Part shown: in pieces, positions 51,492 to 60,851 of the stretch | How the letters are laid out: each line of letters opens with the position of its first letter | How positions within the stretch are numbered: the first letter of the stretch is position 1 | Origin: Stutzerimonas stutzeri | GTDB lineage: Bacteria > Pseudomonadota > Gammaproteobacteria > Pseudomonadales > Pseudomonadaceae | Assembly (NCBI RefSeq): GCF_000590475.1 | Contig: NZ_CP007441.1 | Coordinates: forward strand, 2,548,660-2,612,659 | Length of the DNA: 64,000 nt | Direction of reading: 5' to 3' | Translations under genes and position numbers: made by a program | Notes under the pieces: model-generated | Databases searched by the model: none | What the model was told of the DNA's origin: nothing | The model's input: the letters and a program-made list of their open reading frames with translations, nothing else

Positions 51492-52715
51492 TCAACCGCC
51501 TACCGCTACCCGTCCGACGGATTGCAGGCTAGCTTCCGGCTTCTGCGTAACCGTAGCAGCACGCTCCGCACGTTGCTGCATGACGATATCCAGCGCTCGG
51601 CTCGGTAGAAGATCGACATCATCGAACGTGATCAACTGACCCGGCTCTACCGCTCGCTTGAGTGCCGTCTTGCGCAGCAGGCCGATCGGAACGTGATCCG
51701 GATTCTGATCGAGCTTGAGCGCCTCCCCACGGAATTGAAAACCACCGATCCCGCGTTCTATGAGCTCACCAGCACGCATCGCCCGCTTGGCAATTGCACC
51801 TACACCCAACGTCGGCGCGGTGGAGTTGTTCAGCAGCACGCCACCGCCATTGAGAACACGGCGTATGGTTTTGCCCACTTCCAATGAACACAGATGGAAC
51901 GGGCGCACCAACGTGTAGTAAGGGCCTGATCCCAGTTTGAAATATTCGATGGCGGCCTGCTGGCTTTCGTCATGTCCGCAGACCAGAAATACTCCGCCGG
52001 CAGGATACCCGGAGGGGATGATGTAATCGACGAAGGGCTGACCGAGGCGCTCCGCCATCATGCCGAGCAGATTGCCTGTATCGGTCAAATTGGTCGACGC
52101 CAGGCCTTCCAGCCCCCGCTTGGTAATGGTCGCGCCCAGACCATTCCCAACGATCACTTGCTCGATCTGCACCTTGGTGCCATCAGTAAACGAGGTGGTC
52201 TGATCGATGCTAATACCTTGGCGCTTCGACCAGTACGTCATGTCTTCGAGCGATGGGTCATGGTTCAGATAGCCCTTCATGTTGCCGTACACCAACGGCT
52301 TGAAGCCCATCATCAGCGCTTCTTCATGCAATGCCGCCAGCGATCCTGGCTGGTCGCCCTCAGCTTCGGTGATAAAACCCTTGCCCGCCAGATAAGAGCC
52401 CGTGGTGACCTGCAGTTCAGCATTGATGGTCACTACCGGCAATCCAACCTCGAAAGCGCGCTCAACAACTTCAGTGCCGTGAAAGACATCACCGCTGCAT
52501 TCAACGATCAGATCAGCGCCGTCGATCAGTTGGTCGATGGAGTTCGTAAGCCGATCAGTCAGGGGGAAATCGCTGAAGGAATTCAGAGGACGCCGTGTCA
52601 GCACGCCGGAAATTTCCAGATCCTGATAGTGCTGCTTGATCAGTCGGATGAGGCAGTGAGCGATCATTCCTGTGCCGGATACACCGATCTTCTTTTTTGT
52701 ATGCGAAGTAGACAT
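51492..52715 (-). CDS. NAD(P)-dependent oxidoreductase with C-terminal SAF domain
   Basis: A 407-residue fusion. The N-terminal half is a Gfo/Idh or homoserine-dehydrogenase-like Rossmann fold (KIGVSGTGMIAHCLIRLI, 9-26; then ADLIVECSG). The C-terminal 60-70 residues form a SAF domain (HVPIGLLRKTALKRAVEPGQLITFDDVDLL), as in NeuB sialate synthases and altronate dehydratases. ATG 52715 begins MSTSHTKKKIG; upstream codons are not needed. It converges on the TRAP operon, which may import its substrate. Reaction unknown; a sugar-acid role is inference. Confidence 0.7.
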   Translation of the reverse strand: MSTSHTKKKIGVSGTGMIAHCLIRLIKQHYQDLEISGVLTRRPLNSFSDFPLTDRLTNSIDQLIDGADLIVECSGDVFHGTEVVERAFEVGLPVVTINAELQVTTGSYLAGKGFITEAEGDQPGSLAALHEEALMMGFKPLVYGNMKGYLNHDPSLEDMTYWSKRQGISIDQTTSFTDGTKVQIEQVIVGNGLGATITKRGLEGLASTNLTDTGNLLGMMAERLGQPFVDYIIPSGYPAGGVFLVCGHDESQQAAIEYFKLGSGPYYTLVRPFHLCSLEVGKTIRRVLNGGGVLLNNSTAPTLGVGAIAKRAMRAGELIERGIGGFQFRGEALKLDQNPDHVPIGLLRKTALKRAVEPGQLITFDDVDLLPSRALDIVMQQRAERAATVTQKPEASLQSVGRVAVGG

Positions 52716-52796
52716 AGGGGCGAATCCATTCAATAGCAACGAATGCTCTGACCGCAGCGGCACGAAAAGATTTTGTAGCAAAAATAAAAAATCTGG

Positions 52797-52861
52797 CCTA
52801 ACGCCATCGTCCGACGCCGTTGCATCTCTGAGCGTTTGATAGCTCCAAGCTAAGCGTTAGG
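52797..52861. repeat. 8-bp inverted repeat upstream of the SAF oxidoreductase
   Basis: CCTAACGC (52797-52804) and GCGTTAGG (52854-52861) are separated by 49 bases, in the 262-base region between the oxidoreductase start and the tpx stop. It could be two half-sites for a looped regulator or chance. Confidence 0.35.
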
Positions 52862-52937
52862 AGCGCGATTCAGCCAATTGATTAATGGCGGGCGAAAGGG
52901 GCGCGCGGGTTATATTTTTGTCGCCAGATTGTGGGGC

Positions 52938-52963
52938 GAAAAAGAAGCGGCGTTGCGCCGCTT
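52938..52963 (-). terminator. Rho-independent terminator of tpx
   Basis: AAGCGGCG (52945-52952) pairs with CGCCGCTT (52956-52963) around TTG; on the minus strand it is followed by CTTTTTC. It lies 15 bases after the tpx stop. Confidence 0.8.
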
Positions 52964-52977
52964 CCTATCGATATCGA

Positions 52978-53478
52978 TTACTTGAGGGCTGCGATAGCCG
53001 CCTCATAATCCGGTTCGGTACCGATCTCGGCAACCAACTCGGTATGCAGAACCTGATCCTGCTCGTCCAGCACGACAACAGCCCGAGCGGCTACTCCTGC
53101 GAGCGGGCCGGTCGCGATCAGTACGCCATAATCCTCGAGAAACTCCCGACCACGCATGGTCGACAGATTGATTACGTTCTCTAGCCCTTCGGCACCGCAG
53201 AAGCGCTTTTGCGCGAATGGCAAGTCGGCGGAGACACACAGCACTACCGTGTTGCTCAAATCGTTGGCCTGAGCGTTGAACGTGCGCACCGAGGTGGCGC
53301 ACGTCGGCGTATCAATGCTCGGAAAAATATTCAGCACCTTGCGCTTGCCGGCAAAGTCGGTCAGCGCGACATCAGCGAGATCAGTACCTACCAGAGCGAA
53401 CGGCTTGGCTTTCTGACCGGCTTGTGGGAAAGAACCAGAGACCTGTATCGGGTTGCCTCTGAGGGTTACTTCAGTCAT
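52978..53478 (-). CDS. tpx: Thiol peroxidase Tpx
   Basis: A 166-residue atypical 2-Cys peroxiredoxin. The peroxidatic Cys60 (SIDTPTCATSVRTF) and resolving Cys94 (RFCGAEG) are in the normal places. It reduces lipid and alkyl hydroperoxides with thioredoxin. ATG 53478 has TAGGAG at 6 nt. The AGCS symporter gene lies 56 bases upstream on the same strand. Confidence 0.95.
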   Translation of the reverse strand: MTEVTLRGNPIQVSGSFPQAGQKAKPFALVGTDLADVALTDFAGKRKVLNIFPSIDTPTCATSVRTFNAQANDLSNTVVLCVSADLPFAQKRFCGAEGLENVINLSTMRGREFLEDYGVLIATGPLAGVAARAVVVLDEQDQVLHTELVAEIGTEPDYEAAIAALK

Positions 53479-53534
53479 GTGAGCTCCTAATTTGGTTCGT
53501 GGGCCACGAGGGTGATACTCGCGGCCCGGATTGA

Positions 53535-54887
53535 TCATGCCGCCTGATTACGGGCGAAATACTCCTTGGTCAACTTGACCACTACCGGACTCAGCAGTAG
53601 CAGGGCTACCAGGTTGGGAATCGCCATCAGGCCGTTGAGGGTATCCGCCAGTAGCCAGGCGAAATCCAGCTGGGCGATCGCACCGAACGGCACGGCCAGC
53701 ACCCAGATGATACGGAACGGCCAGATCGCCCTGGTCCCAACCAGGAATTCCCAGCATTTTTCACCGTAATAGCTCCAGCCAAGAACAGTAGTGAAGGCAA
53801 ACACCACAAGTGCGATGGTGAGCAGCGCTCCGCCAATTCCCGGCATGGCCGATTCAAAGGCTGCGGCGGAGAGAGCAGCACCGCTTTCGCCCCCGGTCCA
53901 GACTCCGGAACAAATAATTGCTAGCCCCGTGATGGTGCAGATGATCAGGGTATCGATGAATGTGCCCATCATGCCGATCATGCCCGAGCGTACCGAGCTG
54001 TTGGTAGTGCCGGCTGCCTGAGCGATTCCCGCGGTGCCGAGACCCGCCTCGTTGGAGAAGATACCGCGCGCGACACCGAAACGGATCGCCGCCATGACCG
54101 CCGCGCCGGCAAAGCCGCCTGTGGCCGCGATGGGCGAAAACGCGTGAGTGAAGATGAGGCCGAACGCTGCGGGAATCTCCGACGCGTGCACCACCAGTAC
54201 CGTGATGCCGGCGATGATGTACGCAACGCACATGACCGGCACCAGTGCCGCGGCCACCGCGCCGATCCGCTTGATGCCGCCCAGGATCACCAGCCCCACG
54301 AACAGCATGGCAACCAGACCGGTGACCCATAGCGGTATGGAGAACGTGGCCTGAAGCGCGAGCGCCATGCTGTTTACCTGTACCATGTTGCCAATACCGA
54401 ACCCGGCCAGACCACCGAAGATGGCAAATGCGGTACCTAGCCACAACCAGCGTTTGCCAAGACCGTTCTTGATGGCATACATCGGCCCGCCAACATGCTC
54501 GCCACGGTCGTCCTTCTCGCGGTAATGCACCGCCAGAACGACTTCGCAGTACTTAGTGGCCATGCCAACCAGCGCGGTACACCACATCCAGAACAGCGCG
54601 CCCGGGCCGCCGAGGAAGATCGCCGTGGCCACGCCTGCGATGTTGCCGGTGCCGACGGTGGCGGCCAGACAGGTCATCAGCGCTTGGAACGGGCTGATCT
54701 CACCCGTTTCCTCGTCACCTTTTACGCGCCCACGCCAGATCAGCGCGAAGCCGGTGCCGATACGCCCCAGCGGCATGAACTTGAGCATCACCATCAGAAA
54801 GAGACCAGTGCCGAGGATCAGCACCAGCATGGGTGGGCCCCAGACGAGCCCGTTAATGCTATTGACCAGGTTTTGCAGGAATTCCAT
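53535..54887 (-). CDS. Alanine/glycine:cation symporter (AGCS family)
   Basis: A 450-residue sodium:amino-acid symporter with about 11 helices. Markers: SPFQALMTCLAATVGTGNIAG (N-terminal signature), GGPMYAIKNGLG, and FSNEAGLGTAGIAQAA. It carries alanine or glycine into the cell with Na+ (or H+). It is transcribed from the 402-base region before tamB's end; I searched that leader for a glycine riboswitch and did not see one. Confidence 0.9.
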   Translation of the reverse strand: MEFLQNLVNSINGLVWGPPMLVLILGTGLFLMVMLKFMPLGRIGTGFALIWRGRVKGDEETGEISPFQALMTCLAATVGTGNIAGVATAIFLGGPGALFWMWCTALVGMATKYCEVVLAVHYREKDDRGEHVGGPMYAIKNGLGKRWLWLGTAFAIFGGLAGFGIGNMVQVNSMALALQATFSIPLWVTGLVAMLFVGLVILGGIKRIGAVAAALVPVMCVAYIIAGITVLVVHASEIPAAFGLIFTHAFSPIAATGGFAGAAVMAAIRFGVARGIFSNEAGLGTAGIAQAAGTTNSSVRSGMIGMMGTFIDTLIICTITGLAIICSGVWTGGESGAALSAAAFESAMPGIGGALLTIALVVFAFTTVLGWSYYGEKCWEFLVGTRAIWPFRIIWVLAVPFGAIAQLDFAWLLADTLNGLMAIPNLVALLLLSPVVVKLTKEYFARNQAA

Positions 54888-55096
54888 TCAAGGCACCCTT
54901 CTTAATTATGTTAGACATCCTTGCCCGAGCGGCCCGCGCCGGAGTGGAATACAAATACAGCGCACACGCCATATTTCCATCCCCCTGCCGAAGCGACTCG
55001 GTATGACCCCGACTTCAATGTGCTGGGTACTACCGACAACTTGCAAAACTCATGCTAGAGCCCTGCGTCAGCCGTCATGCGAGGAGCGACCGAGCG

Positions 55097-55264
55097 ATCC
55101 TACCATCACCACAAGTGCTTGGCGCGACATCATTGGCAGGTAGGATTCGCGGCCTCGAGCGACTCGCAAGTCACCGAATGACGGCACCCTGATTACCGGT
55201 TACGTAAGCTCATCAGCGTAGCTTAGCGCTGCAATGCCGCCAGCAAATTCGAGGCGGTTTTTTT
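55097..55264 (+). ncRNA. Candidate small RNA with its own terminator
   Basis: In order: ATCCTACC (55097-55104) pairing with GGTAGGAT (55139-55146), with an inner CAAG-TG-CTTG; TAAGCT (55205-55210) with AGCTTA (55220-55225); and a Rho-independent terminator. Both neighbouring genes are on minus, so the terminator has no plus-strand gene to serve. The 5' end and promoter are not determined; the left boundary given is the first hairpin. Confidence 0.35.
55237..55264 (+). terminator. Orphan plus-strand Rho-independent terminator
   Basis: CCGCC (55237-55241) pairs with GGCGG (55253-55257) across 11 bases, followed by T7. On the minus strand the stem is followed by non-T sequence, so it does not end the tamB mRNA. 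Confidence 0.75.
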
Positions 55265-55289
55265 GCCGGCGAACTCGCTGCATGAATGA

Positions 55290-58200
55290 TTAGAAGTTGC
55301 GGCGATAGAAGATGTCGAGGGAACTGGCGAGTCCGCTCGCGGCCTCGAGAAAGATCCGCTTGGTCAATTGATAGCGCAGGGCAACGGTGTTGGCCGACTC
55401 GAACACCCCGACGCCATACCGAAGCGTTAAACGATCAGTCAGGCGGCCACTGGCGACGACGCTGGTTTCCGTGCCGCGGCCTTCGGTGTCGAGCTGGAAG
55501 TCCTGAATGCCCAGACGCTGGGCAACATTTCCAGTAATCGACGAGCTACCCGCCAGGCCAAGCCCCAGAGCCGCCTGCGCCAGCATGTTGTTTTCACCGG
55601 AATCGGCACCCAGCGGCCGGCCGAGCACCAGGTACGACAACGCTTGCTCCTGGCTCATCGCCGGCTCGGCGAACACGTCGACCCTTGGCTGCTCAGCGCT
55701 GCCGGTGATGCGCAGGCCGGCGATGACGTTGTCTGACTCGATTCGTCGTATGGCCTCAATATTCAAAAATGGCTGAGTCAGCACACCGGTAAACAACAGC
55801 TGAGCACGGCGAATGGTCAAACGCTGGCCGTAAGCACGATATCGGCCATTGTTGAGATTGAGCTCGCCGCGGGTGTCGAGGTTGTCGCCGATGTGCACAT
55901 AGCCCGCCAGATCGGCAGTGAGACCGAAGCCTGTGAATCGCAGGCGGTCCTCCCCCACCTCAACATCGATATCCATGCGAACAGCCATCGGTGTCTGGGC
56001 TTCTTCGGCTTCCGCACCGATGATCACGGCGTCTTCGGAAACCCTGACGGTCGAAGGCGGCAATTCGCGAACGGTGATATCACCACGTGGCACGCGTACC
56101 TTGCCACTCACTGCCAATTGGTCACCGGCCAGCTCCAAGCGCAGATCCGGCTCGACCTCCAGTTCGGCGTAAGGCTCGACGATCACTGGCAGCCGGGCGC
56201 CCTTCACGCGCAGTTCCATATCCAGTGCATCACGCCAATCCAGGGCGCCGACAATCTCCCCTCGTCCCTGTTCACCGCTGCGCCAGTTTCCATCGATTCG
56301 CATGCGCTCGCCCTCAATGGCGGCAAGAACCTCGAGCTGCTCGAAACTGACGGGCAATTCACTGCCTGCAATCTCGGCATCGCTCAGTCTCAGCTCACCA
56401 TTGACCTGCGGCCGCTGCAAGCTGCCGGACAACTCGCCATTGCCGTTCAGCTGCCCGCTTAATCGCTCGACTTGAGCCACCAAGGGCCTGGCTACGGAGA
56501 GATTGAAATTGCTCAGACGGAATGAGCCGGAGATGGCCTTGGCTTCGGTGCTTGGATCGACGTGCAGTTGCACGTCGATCTCGCCGAGCTCACCGCCCTC
56601 GAAGCGCAAGCGGCCGTCGACTCGTTGTGGCGCAAGCTCGCTGTCCAATGCCAGGGTTGTATAAGGAAAGTCCAGCCACTGTCCGCCTTCACGCATACGC
56701 AACGTACCAGGGCCCGCATCGACTCGAACACTGCCGCTAGGACCAGCACTCGGCAGATCGAGCGCGAGATCGGCATTGACCTCCCCTTGCCAGACCAGGT
56801 TGTCAGGCAGATAAGGCGCCAGCGATTCCAGTGGAAAATCACGCAGTCGGTAGCGCAGTTGCGGATCTGGCATAAGGCGCTGATCTTCGGCACAGAGCGT
56901 GGCCTGACCCGCCCCCCAGCAATGCGCGCCCAATGTCACCCGACCACTGGCCAGGCGTTGCAGGGTGGCCGGCTGTTGAAGTGCCCACTGTTGGCCTTTG
57001 GCATCCAGCTCGGCCCGCAGCAACCGCCCTCGCCAATCCTCGCCGCGCAATCCGCCATCCAGCGCCAAAGAAAGATCCAATAGCGGGCCCTGCAGACTCA
57101 GACGGCCCTGGTGCGCCTGCCGAGTGCCCTCGGCATCTATTCGCAGCTGTCCCAGATCGGTATCCCCCGCCTGCAGCCCCGCAGCGGTGAGTTGCAGTTG
57201 GCCGCGCTCGCCTTCCTTGAGGTTGGCGGCCAGTTGCAGGCGATCCAAGCGATTGTCCTGGAACGCGACTTGGCGGCCATCAAGCGTCAATTCGCCCTGG
57301 GGGGCCGCCGGCGTACCCGCCAGGCGAAGGTTTCCAGCAAGTTGCCCCTGCAAGTCTGGCCAAAGCTGGCCCAAGCGCGGCAAATCCAGTTCGAGGCTTG
57401 CCTGTAAGGTTTCGGCCCAGCGCCCGCCGCCCTGAATCCGGTTGTCGCCGAGACGCAAGTCCATGCGCGGGACATTCCAAGTGGCGCCCTGTCCGCTTGC
57501 CTCGAGCTGCAGCTTCAGCGGTTGCTTGCGCAACGTGCCATCCATATCCAGGCTCGCCTCGGCCTGCAACTGCTCATCCCGCATGGCACCGCGACTGCTG
57601 AGCGTGCCTTTCAGCCGACCTGGCAGTTCCGCGATCCAATACGACGGATCGAGCTCGCTAAGGGCTAAGGTGGTGTTCCAGTCGACGCCGCTGGCGAAGC
57701 CCACGCTGAGATTTCCGTCGGCTCGCCCTTGTCCGGCGCGCAGTTCGAGCTGCGGTAGATGCACCCCTTCGAGGTCGCCACTGATGGGGCTCTTCAAGGT
57801 GAAATCGCCTGACGGGCCGGTCAGCGCCGCATCGAAGTTGCCCAGATAGTTGCCATCGTCGTATTGCAGCTGCGCATTCAGCGTGCGCAGTGTCACGGGC
57901 GGCTCGTCTACACCCGGGTACAGCCGGCGCCAGGGGAAGTCGCGCCAGGCCAGTTCTCCCTCGCCCTGCAGTCCGTCCTGCCAGCCCGCCTGCCCGCTCA
58001 GGCTGAGCCGCCGCCCCTCGCCGGCAGCCAGCTGCAATGCTTCGACCTGCGCATGGACTTTATCAACCAGCGCATTCAGGGCGATGCCAACCGCACCACC
58101 CTCCCCTTGCAAGCTACCCTCGCCGACCAGCCGATAGCCACGCTGCAGATCGCCAACCGCGGTCAGTTCAAGCGTGTCCAGACGCAGCGCATCAGGCAGT

Positions 58201-58982
58201 TCCGCCGCAGCCTTGAAGCGCTCCACCGTCAGCAGCAGATTCGCCGGCAACTCCGGCTCCAACGGACGTACCCAACCTCGGAGCTTAGCGTCGAGATAGC
58301 CCTGGCTTTCGACATCCAGCATCAGCCGCTCGCGCAATTCGCCTTCCAGCGCAATCTTCAGCGCCCAAGGTTGCCCATCGGGCGACCGCACCGCCGCGTC
58401 GCCGGCCAGCTGCAGCGGCCAGTCCCCGCTCGGCTTCAAGCGACCAGCCATGTCCAGCGACAGGTCTTCGCGGCGCAGTTGCAGCGCCTCGATATCCAGG
58501 CCCTCCTGACGCCAGTCCGCACGTAGCTGCACGCGCTGCAACTGCTCGACATCGTTCAGCCGAAGCCTGCCTGTCTCGACCCGTTCGATTCGCAATCGCA
58601 GCGGCAATTGGATGTCAGGCAGGCTGAACGGCTCACCTGGCGTCGCATCCTCCGGCGCCGGAGGGAATTGCAGAGCAATATCTCCGACGACCAGCTCCTC
58701 GACGCACAACGTCATGCGCAACAGACACAGCGGTGACCACGCCATCCGCGGTGATTGCACTTCGACGCGATTGCCGTCCTGCTCCCAGATCAGCCGCTGC
58801 GCCTGCCAAACGCCACCAAGGCGCCCGCGGAACTGATCGACCTGCACTCCAGGAACCTGACTCAAAGCCCAGCGACTGCCCGCGTTGGTGCCAAGTACCG
58901 CACCTCCGGCCAGCAGAATCAGCAGCAGCAAGATCAGAATACCTAACAGCGTCCAACCGATGATTCGCGCCGTAGACTTCAA
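55290..58982 (-). CDS. tamB: TamB, inner-membrane-anchored assembly factor
   Basis: A 1230-residue protein: N-terminal membrane helix (about 8-30, IIGWTLLGILILLLLILLAG), a very long beta-rich, repetitive periplasmic body forming a hydrophobic groove, and a C-terminal DUF490/TamB domain (GLRITGSAEQPRVDVFAEP..ALSYLVLGRPLG) that contacts TamA. With TamA it inserts outer-membrane proteins and helps move phospholipids across the periplasm. Its ATG overlaps the tamA stop by 4 bases. Confidence 0.93.
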   Translation of the reverse strand: MKSTARIIGWTLLGILILLLLILLAGGAVLGTNAGSRWALSQVPGVQVDQFRGRLGGVWQAQRLIWEQDGNRVEVQSPRMAWSPLCLLRMTLCVEELVVGDIALQFPPAPEDATPGEPFSLPDIQLPLRLRIERVETGRLRLNDVEQLQRVQLRADWRQEGLDIEALQLRREDLSLDMAGRLKPSGDWPLQLAGDAAVRSPDGQPWALKIALEGELRERLMLDVESQGYLDAKLRGWVRPLEPELPANLLLTVERFKAAAELPDALRLDTLELTAVGDLQRGYRLVGEGSLQGEGGAVGIALNALVDKVHAQVEALQLAAGEGRRLSLSGQAGWQDGLQGEGELAWRDFPWRRLYPGVDEPPVTLRTLNAQLQYDDGNYLGNFDAALTGPSGDFTLKSPISGDLEGVHLPQLELRAGQGRADGNLSVGFASGVDWNTTLALSELDPSYWIAELPGRLKGTLSSRGAMRDEQLQAEASLDMDGTLRKQPLKLQLEASGQGATWNVPRMDLRLGDNRIQGGGRWAETLQASLELDLPRLGQLWPDLQGQLAGNLRLAGTPAAPQGELTLDGRQVAFQDNRLDRLQLAANLKEGERGQLQLTAAGLQAGDTDLGQLRIDAEGTRQAHQGRLSLQGPLLDLSLALDGGLRGEDWRGRLLRAELDAKGQQWALQQPATLQRLASGRVTLGAHCWGAGQATLCAEDQRLMPDPQLRYRLRDFPLESLAPYLPDNLVWQGEVNADLALDLPSAGPSGSVRVDAGPGTLRMREGGQWLDFPYTTLALDSELAPQRVDGRLRFEGGELGEIDVQLHVDPSTEAKAISGSFRLSNFNLSVARPLVAQVERLSGQLNGNGELSGSLQRPQVNGELRLSDAEIAGSELPVSFEQLEVLAAIEGERMRIDGNWRSGEQGRGEIVGALDWRDALDMELRVKGARLPVIVEPYAELEVEPDLRLELAGDQLAVSGKVRVPRGDITVRELPPSTVRVSEDAVIIGAEAEEAQTPMAVRMDIDVEVGEDRLRFTGFGLTADLAGYVHIGDNLDTRGELNLNNGRYRAYGQRLTIRRAQLLFTGVLTQPFLNIEAIRRIESDNVIAGLRITGSAEQPRVDVFAEPAMSQEQALSYLVLGRPLGADSGENNMLAQAALGLGLAGSSSITGNVAQRLGIQDFQLDTEGRGTETSVVASGRLTDRLTLRYGVGVFESANTVALRYQLTKRIFLEAASGLASSLDIFYRRNF

Positions 58983-60706
58983 AGTTCTGGCCCCATTGAG
59001 AAATGCAGCCGCACGCCGCCCTCCTCATCAAGCGGGTGCGCCAGGTCGATACGGATCGGCCCGACCGGCGAAACCCAGCGAACGCCGAGCCCGACGCTGC
59101 TTTTCAGCGAAGGTAATTCCAAGGAATTGAATGCGTTGCCCTGGTCGATGAAGGTCGCGACCCGCCACTTATCCGTCAGCGAGTACTGGTATTCGGCACT
59201 GACCGCCAACTGATAGCGCCCGCCAATCTTGTCGCCATCGGAGTTGGTCGGCGACAGGCTCTGATAGTCATAGCCGCGTACGCTCTGGTCTCCGCCGGCG
59301 AAGTAGCGCAGCGATGGCGGTACGTTGGTGTATTCGTCCGTCCAGTTGCCGCCGACCTGAACGCGCCCCAGGAATCGATGGCGTCCAGCAAGGGTGATCA
59401 ATCCCTTGGCCGTGGTATTTGCATGAATCAGATCCGCGTCGGACAGCAGCCCCTCCTTGGCGGCTGCCAATTCGAATTCCAAGCGATAGCCGCGGCTGGG
59501 ATCAATGCGGTTGTCGCTGCGCAGGTAACTGTAAGCAACCCCAGGCATCAGCAGCGTACTACTGCCGGAATCATCCCCGAGCTCGTACTGTTCATGTCGC
59601 CATTTCAGCGCCCAGACCCGCTTCCACCCGCTGGGCAGCTTACGGTGCCACTCAGGACCGACCGTCAGCAGGCGGCTCTCGCTGTCGCTGTCGGCCAGCT
59701 GTTCGAACTGATAACCCGCGGCATAGCGAAGCTTATCGGTCAGCGGCGGATCCAGCGGCACGTCATACCAGAGCCCGATGTTCTGCCGCGGCGCCGAGAG
59801 CTCCGTTTCGAGACCGTAGCTATGGCCCTGCGGATTGACCCAGTGGCGCAGAAAATCCAGACGCATGCGTGGGCCCACGTCGGTGGAAAAACCCAGCCCG
59901 AGCCCAAGGGTTCTGGGGTCGCGTGTGGTCAGCTGAACCGCAACGGGAATGCGTTGCTGCTCGGCATTGGCCGGATTGGCATCGACCCGCACTCCTTCGA
60001 AGTAACCACTGGACTGCATCGCCTGATTCAGATCAGCGACCAGTTCCGAGTCGTACGGCGTACCCGCGTCGAACGGCACCATGCGGGCCAGCAGATCCGG
60101 TTCGAAGGGCGAGTCGCCCTCGAACCGCACGTCCCCCAACACGTAGCGTGGGCCGCTGTCGAACACCAATTCGACATCGGCGGCGTTCGCCGCCGGGTCG
60201 ATGGCCAGGCGCTGCCGTTTAAAGCGGCCATCGAAAAATCCATAGCGTGACGCCTGATTGAGGATCTGCTGCTTCACCTCTTCATACTGGCCATGGTTTA
60301 GCACATCGCCGGTCGTGAGTGCCTCGCGAGGCACTCGGAATACCTGCAACTCGGCCGCCGGGCCATCCACACGCACAGTAATGTTGCGCAGGCGAACCGG
60401 CTCGCCGGGCTGAATGCGCAACCTCAGCTGCGGCTTCTCGCCGCCGCTGACCTGAGATTCGATTTCACCGTTGTAATACCCCAAGGCCTGTAGCGCCTTT
60501 TGCGCTTGCTCAAGGGCGATACGGCTATAACGCAGCAATTGCGCCTCGTTGCGATCGCCCAAGTCGCCGACGTAGCTTTCGACATTTTCACGCAGCGCAC
60601 GATTGGAAGGCTCGACGGTGACGTCGAGCTCCGCGGCGCAGAGGCCAGTAGAAACAAACAAGGCAAGGGCGGCCGGAACGATTCGACCCATTGAGAATAT
60701 GCGCAT
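58979..60706 (-). CDS. tamA: TamA, Omp85-family outer-membrane protein
   Basis: A 575-residue protein with a signal peptide (to about residue 24, STGLCAAELDV), three POTRA-like periplasmic domains (to about 250) and a 16-strand beta-barrel ending in a strand with terminal aromatic residues. The barrel holds Omp85 motifs such as VRGYDYQSL (lid-lock) and GLGVRWVSPVGPIRIDLAHPL. ATG 60706 is chosen because the signal peptide starts there; a second ATG 15 bases inside is possible. Confidence 0.92.
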   Translation of the reverse strand: MRIFSMGRIVPAALALFVSTGLCAAELDVTVEPSNRALRENVESYVGDLGDRNEAQLLRYSRIALEQAQKALQALGYYNGEIESQVSGGEKPQLRLRIQPGEPVRLRNITVRVDGPAAELQVFRVPREALTTGDVLNHGQYEEVKQQILNQASRYGFFDGRFKRQRLAIDPAANAADVELVFDSGPRYVLGDVRFEGDSPFEPDLLARMVPFDAGTPYDSELVADLNQAMQSSGYFEGVRVDANPANAEQQRIPVAVQLTTRDPRTLGLGLGFSTDVGPRMRLDFLRHWVNPQGHSYGLETELSAPRQNIGLWYDVPLDPPLTDKLRYAAGYQFEQLADSDSESRLLTVGPEWHRKLPSGWKRVWALKWRHEQYELGDDSGSSTLLMPGVAYSYLRSDNRIDPSRGYRLEFELAAAKEGLLSDADLIHANTTAKGLITLAGRHRFLGRVQVGGNWTDEYTNVPPSLRYFAGGDQSVRGYDYQSLSPTNSDGDKIGGRYQLAVSAEYQYSLTDKWRVATFIDQGNAFNSLELPSLKSSVGLGVRWVSPVGPIRIDLAHPLDEEGGVRLHFSMGPEL

Positions 60707-60851
60707 GGCGAGCGATGCTAGCACGATGCGCGCCGAAGCTCGGGGCTGGCAGCGAGGCGTTTGGCACGGCACATACAGCGTCAGGCAGGGCATTGGGAAA
60801 CTTCGTCGGACATCCACCAGTAGGACTTTGAGCAACCGACAAAATTCGGCT

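Larger units (their letters stand above)
54888..55289. other. 402-base intergenic region with RNA-like hairpins
   Basis: It lies between two minus-strand genes (AGCS start and tamB end). No protein gene is supported. The part from 55097 to 55264 has successive inverted repeats ending in a plus-strand terminator (separate entry). Confidence 0.6.

Noticed and set aside
54888..55090. Glycine riboswitch before the AGCS symporter
   Set aside because: The conserved glycine aptamer core and tandem arrangement are not visible on the minus strand.
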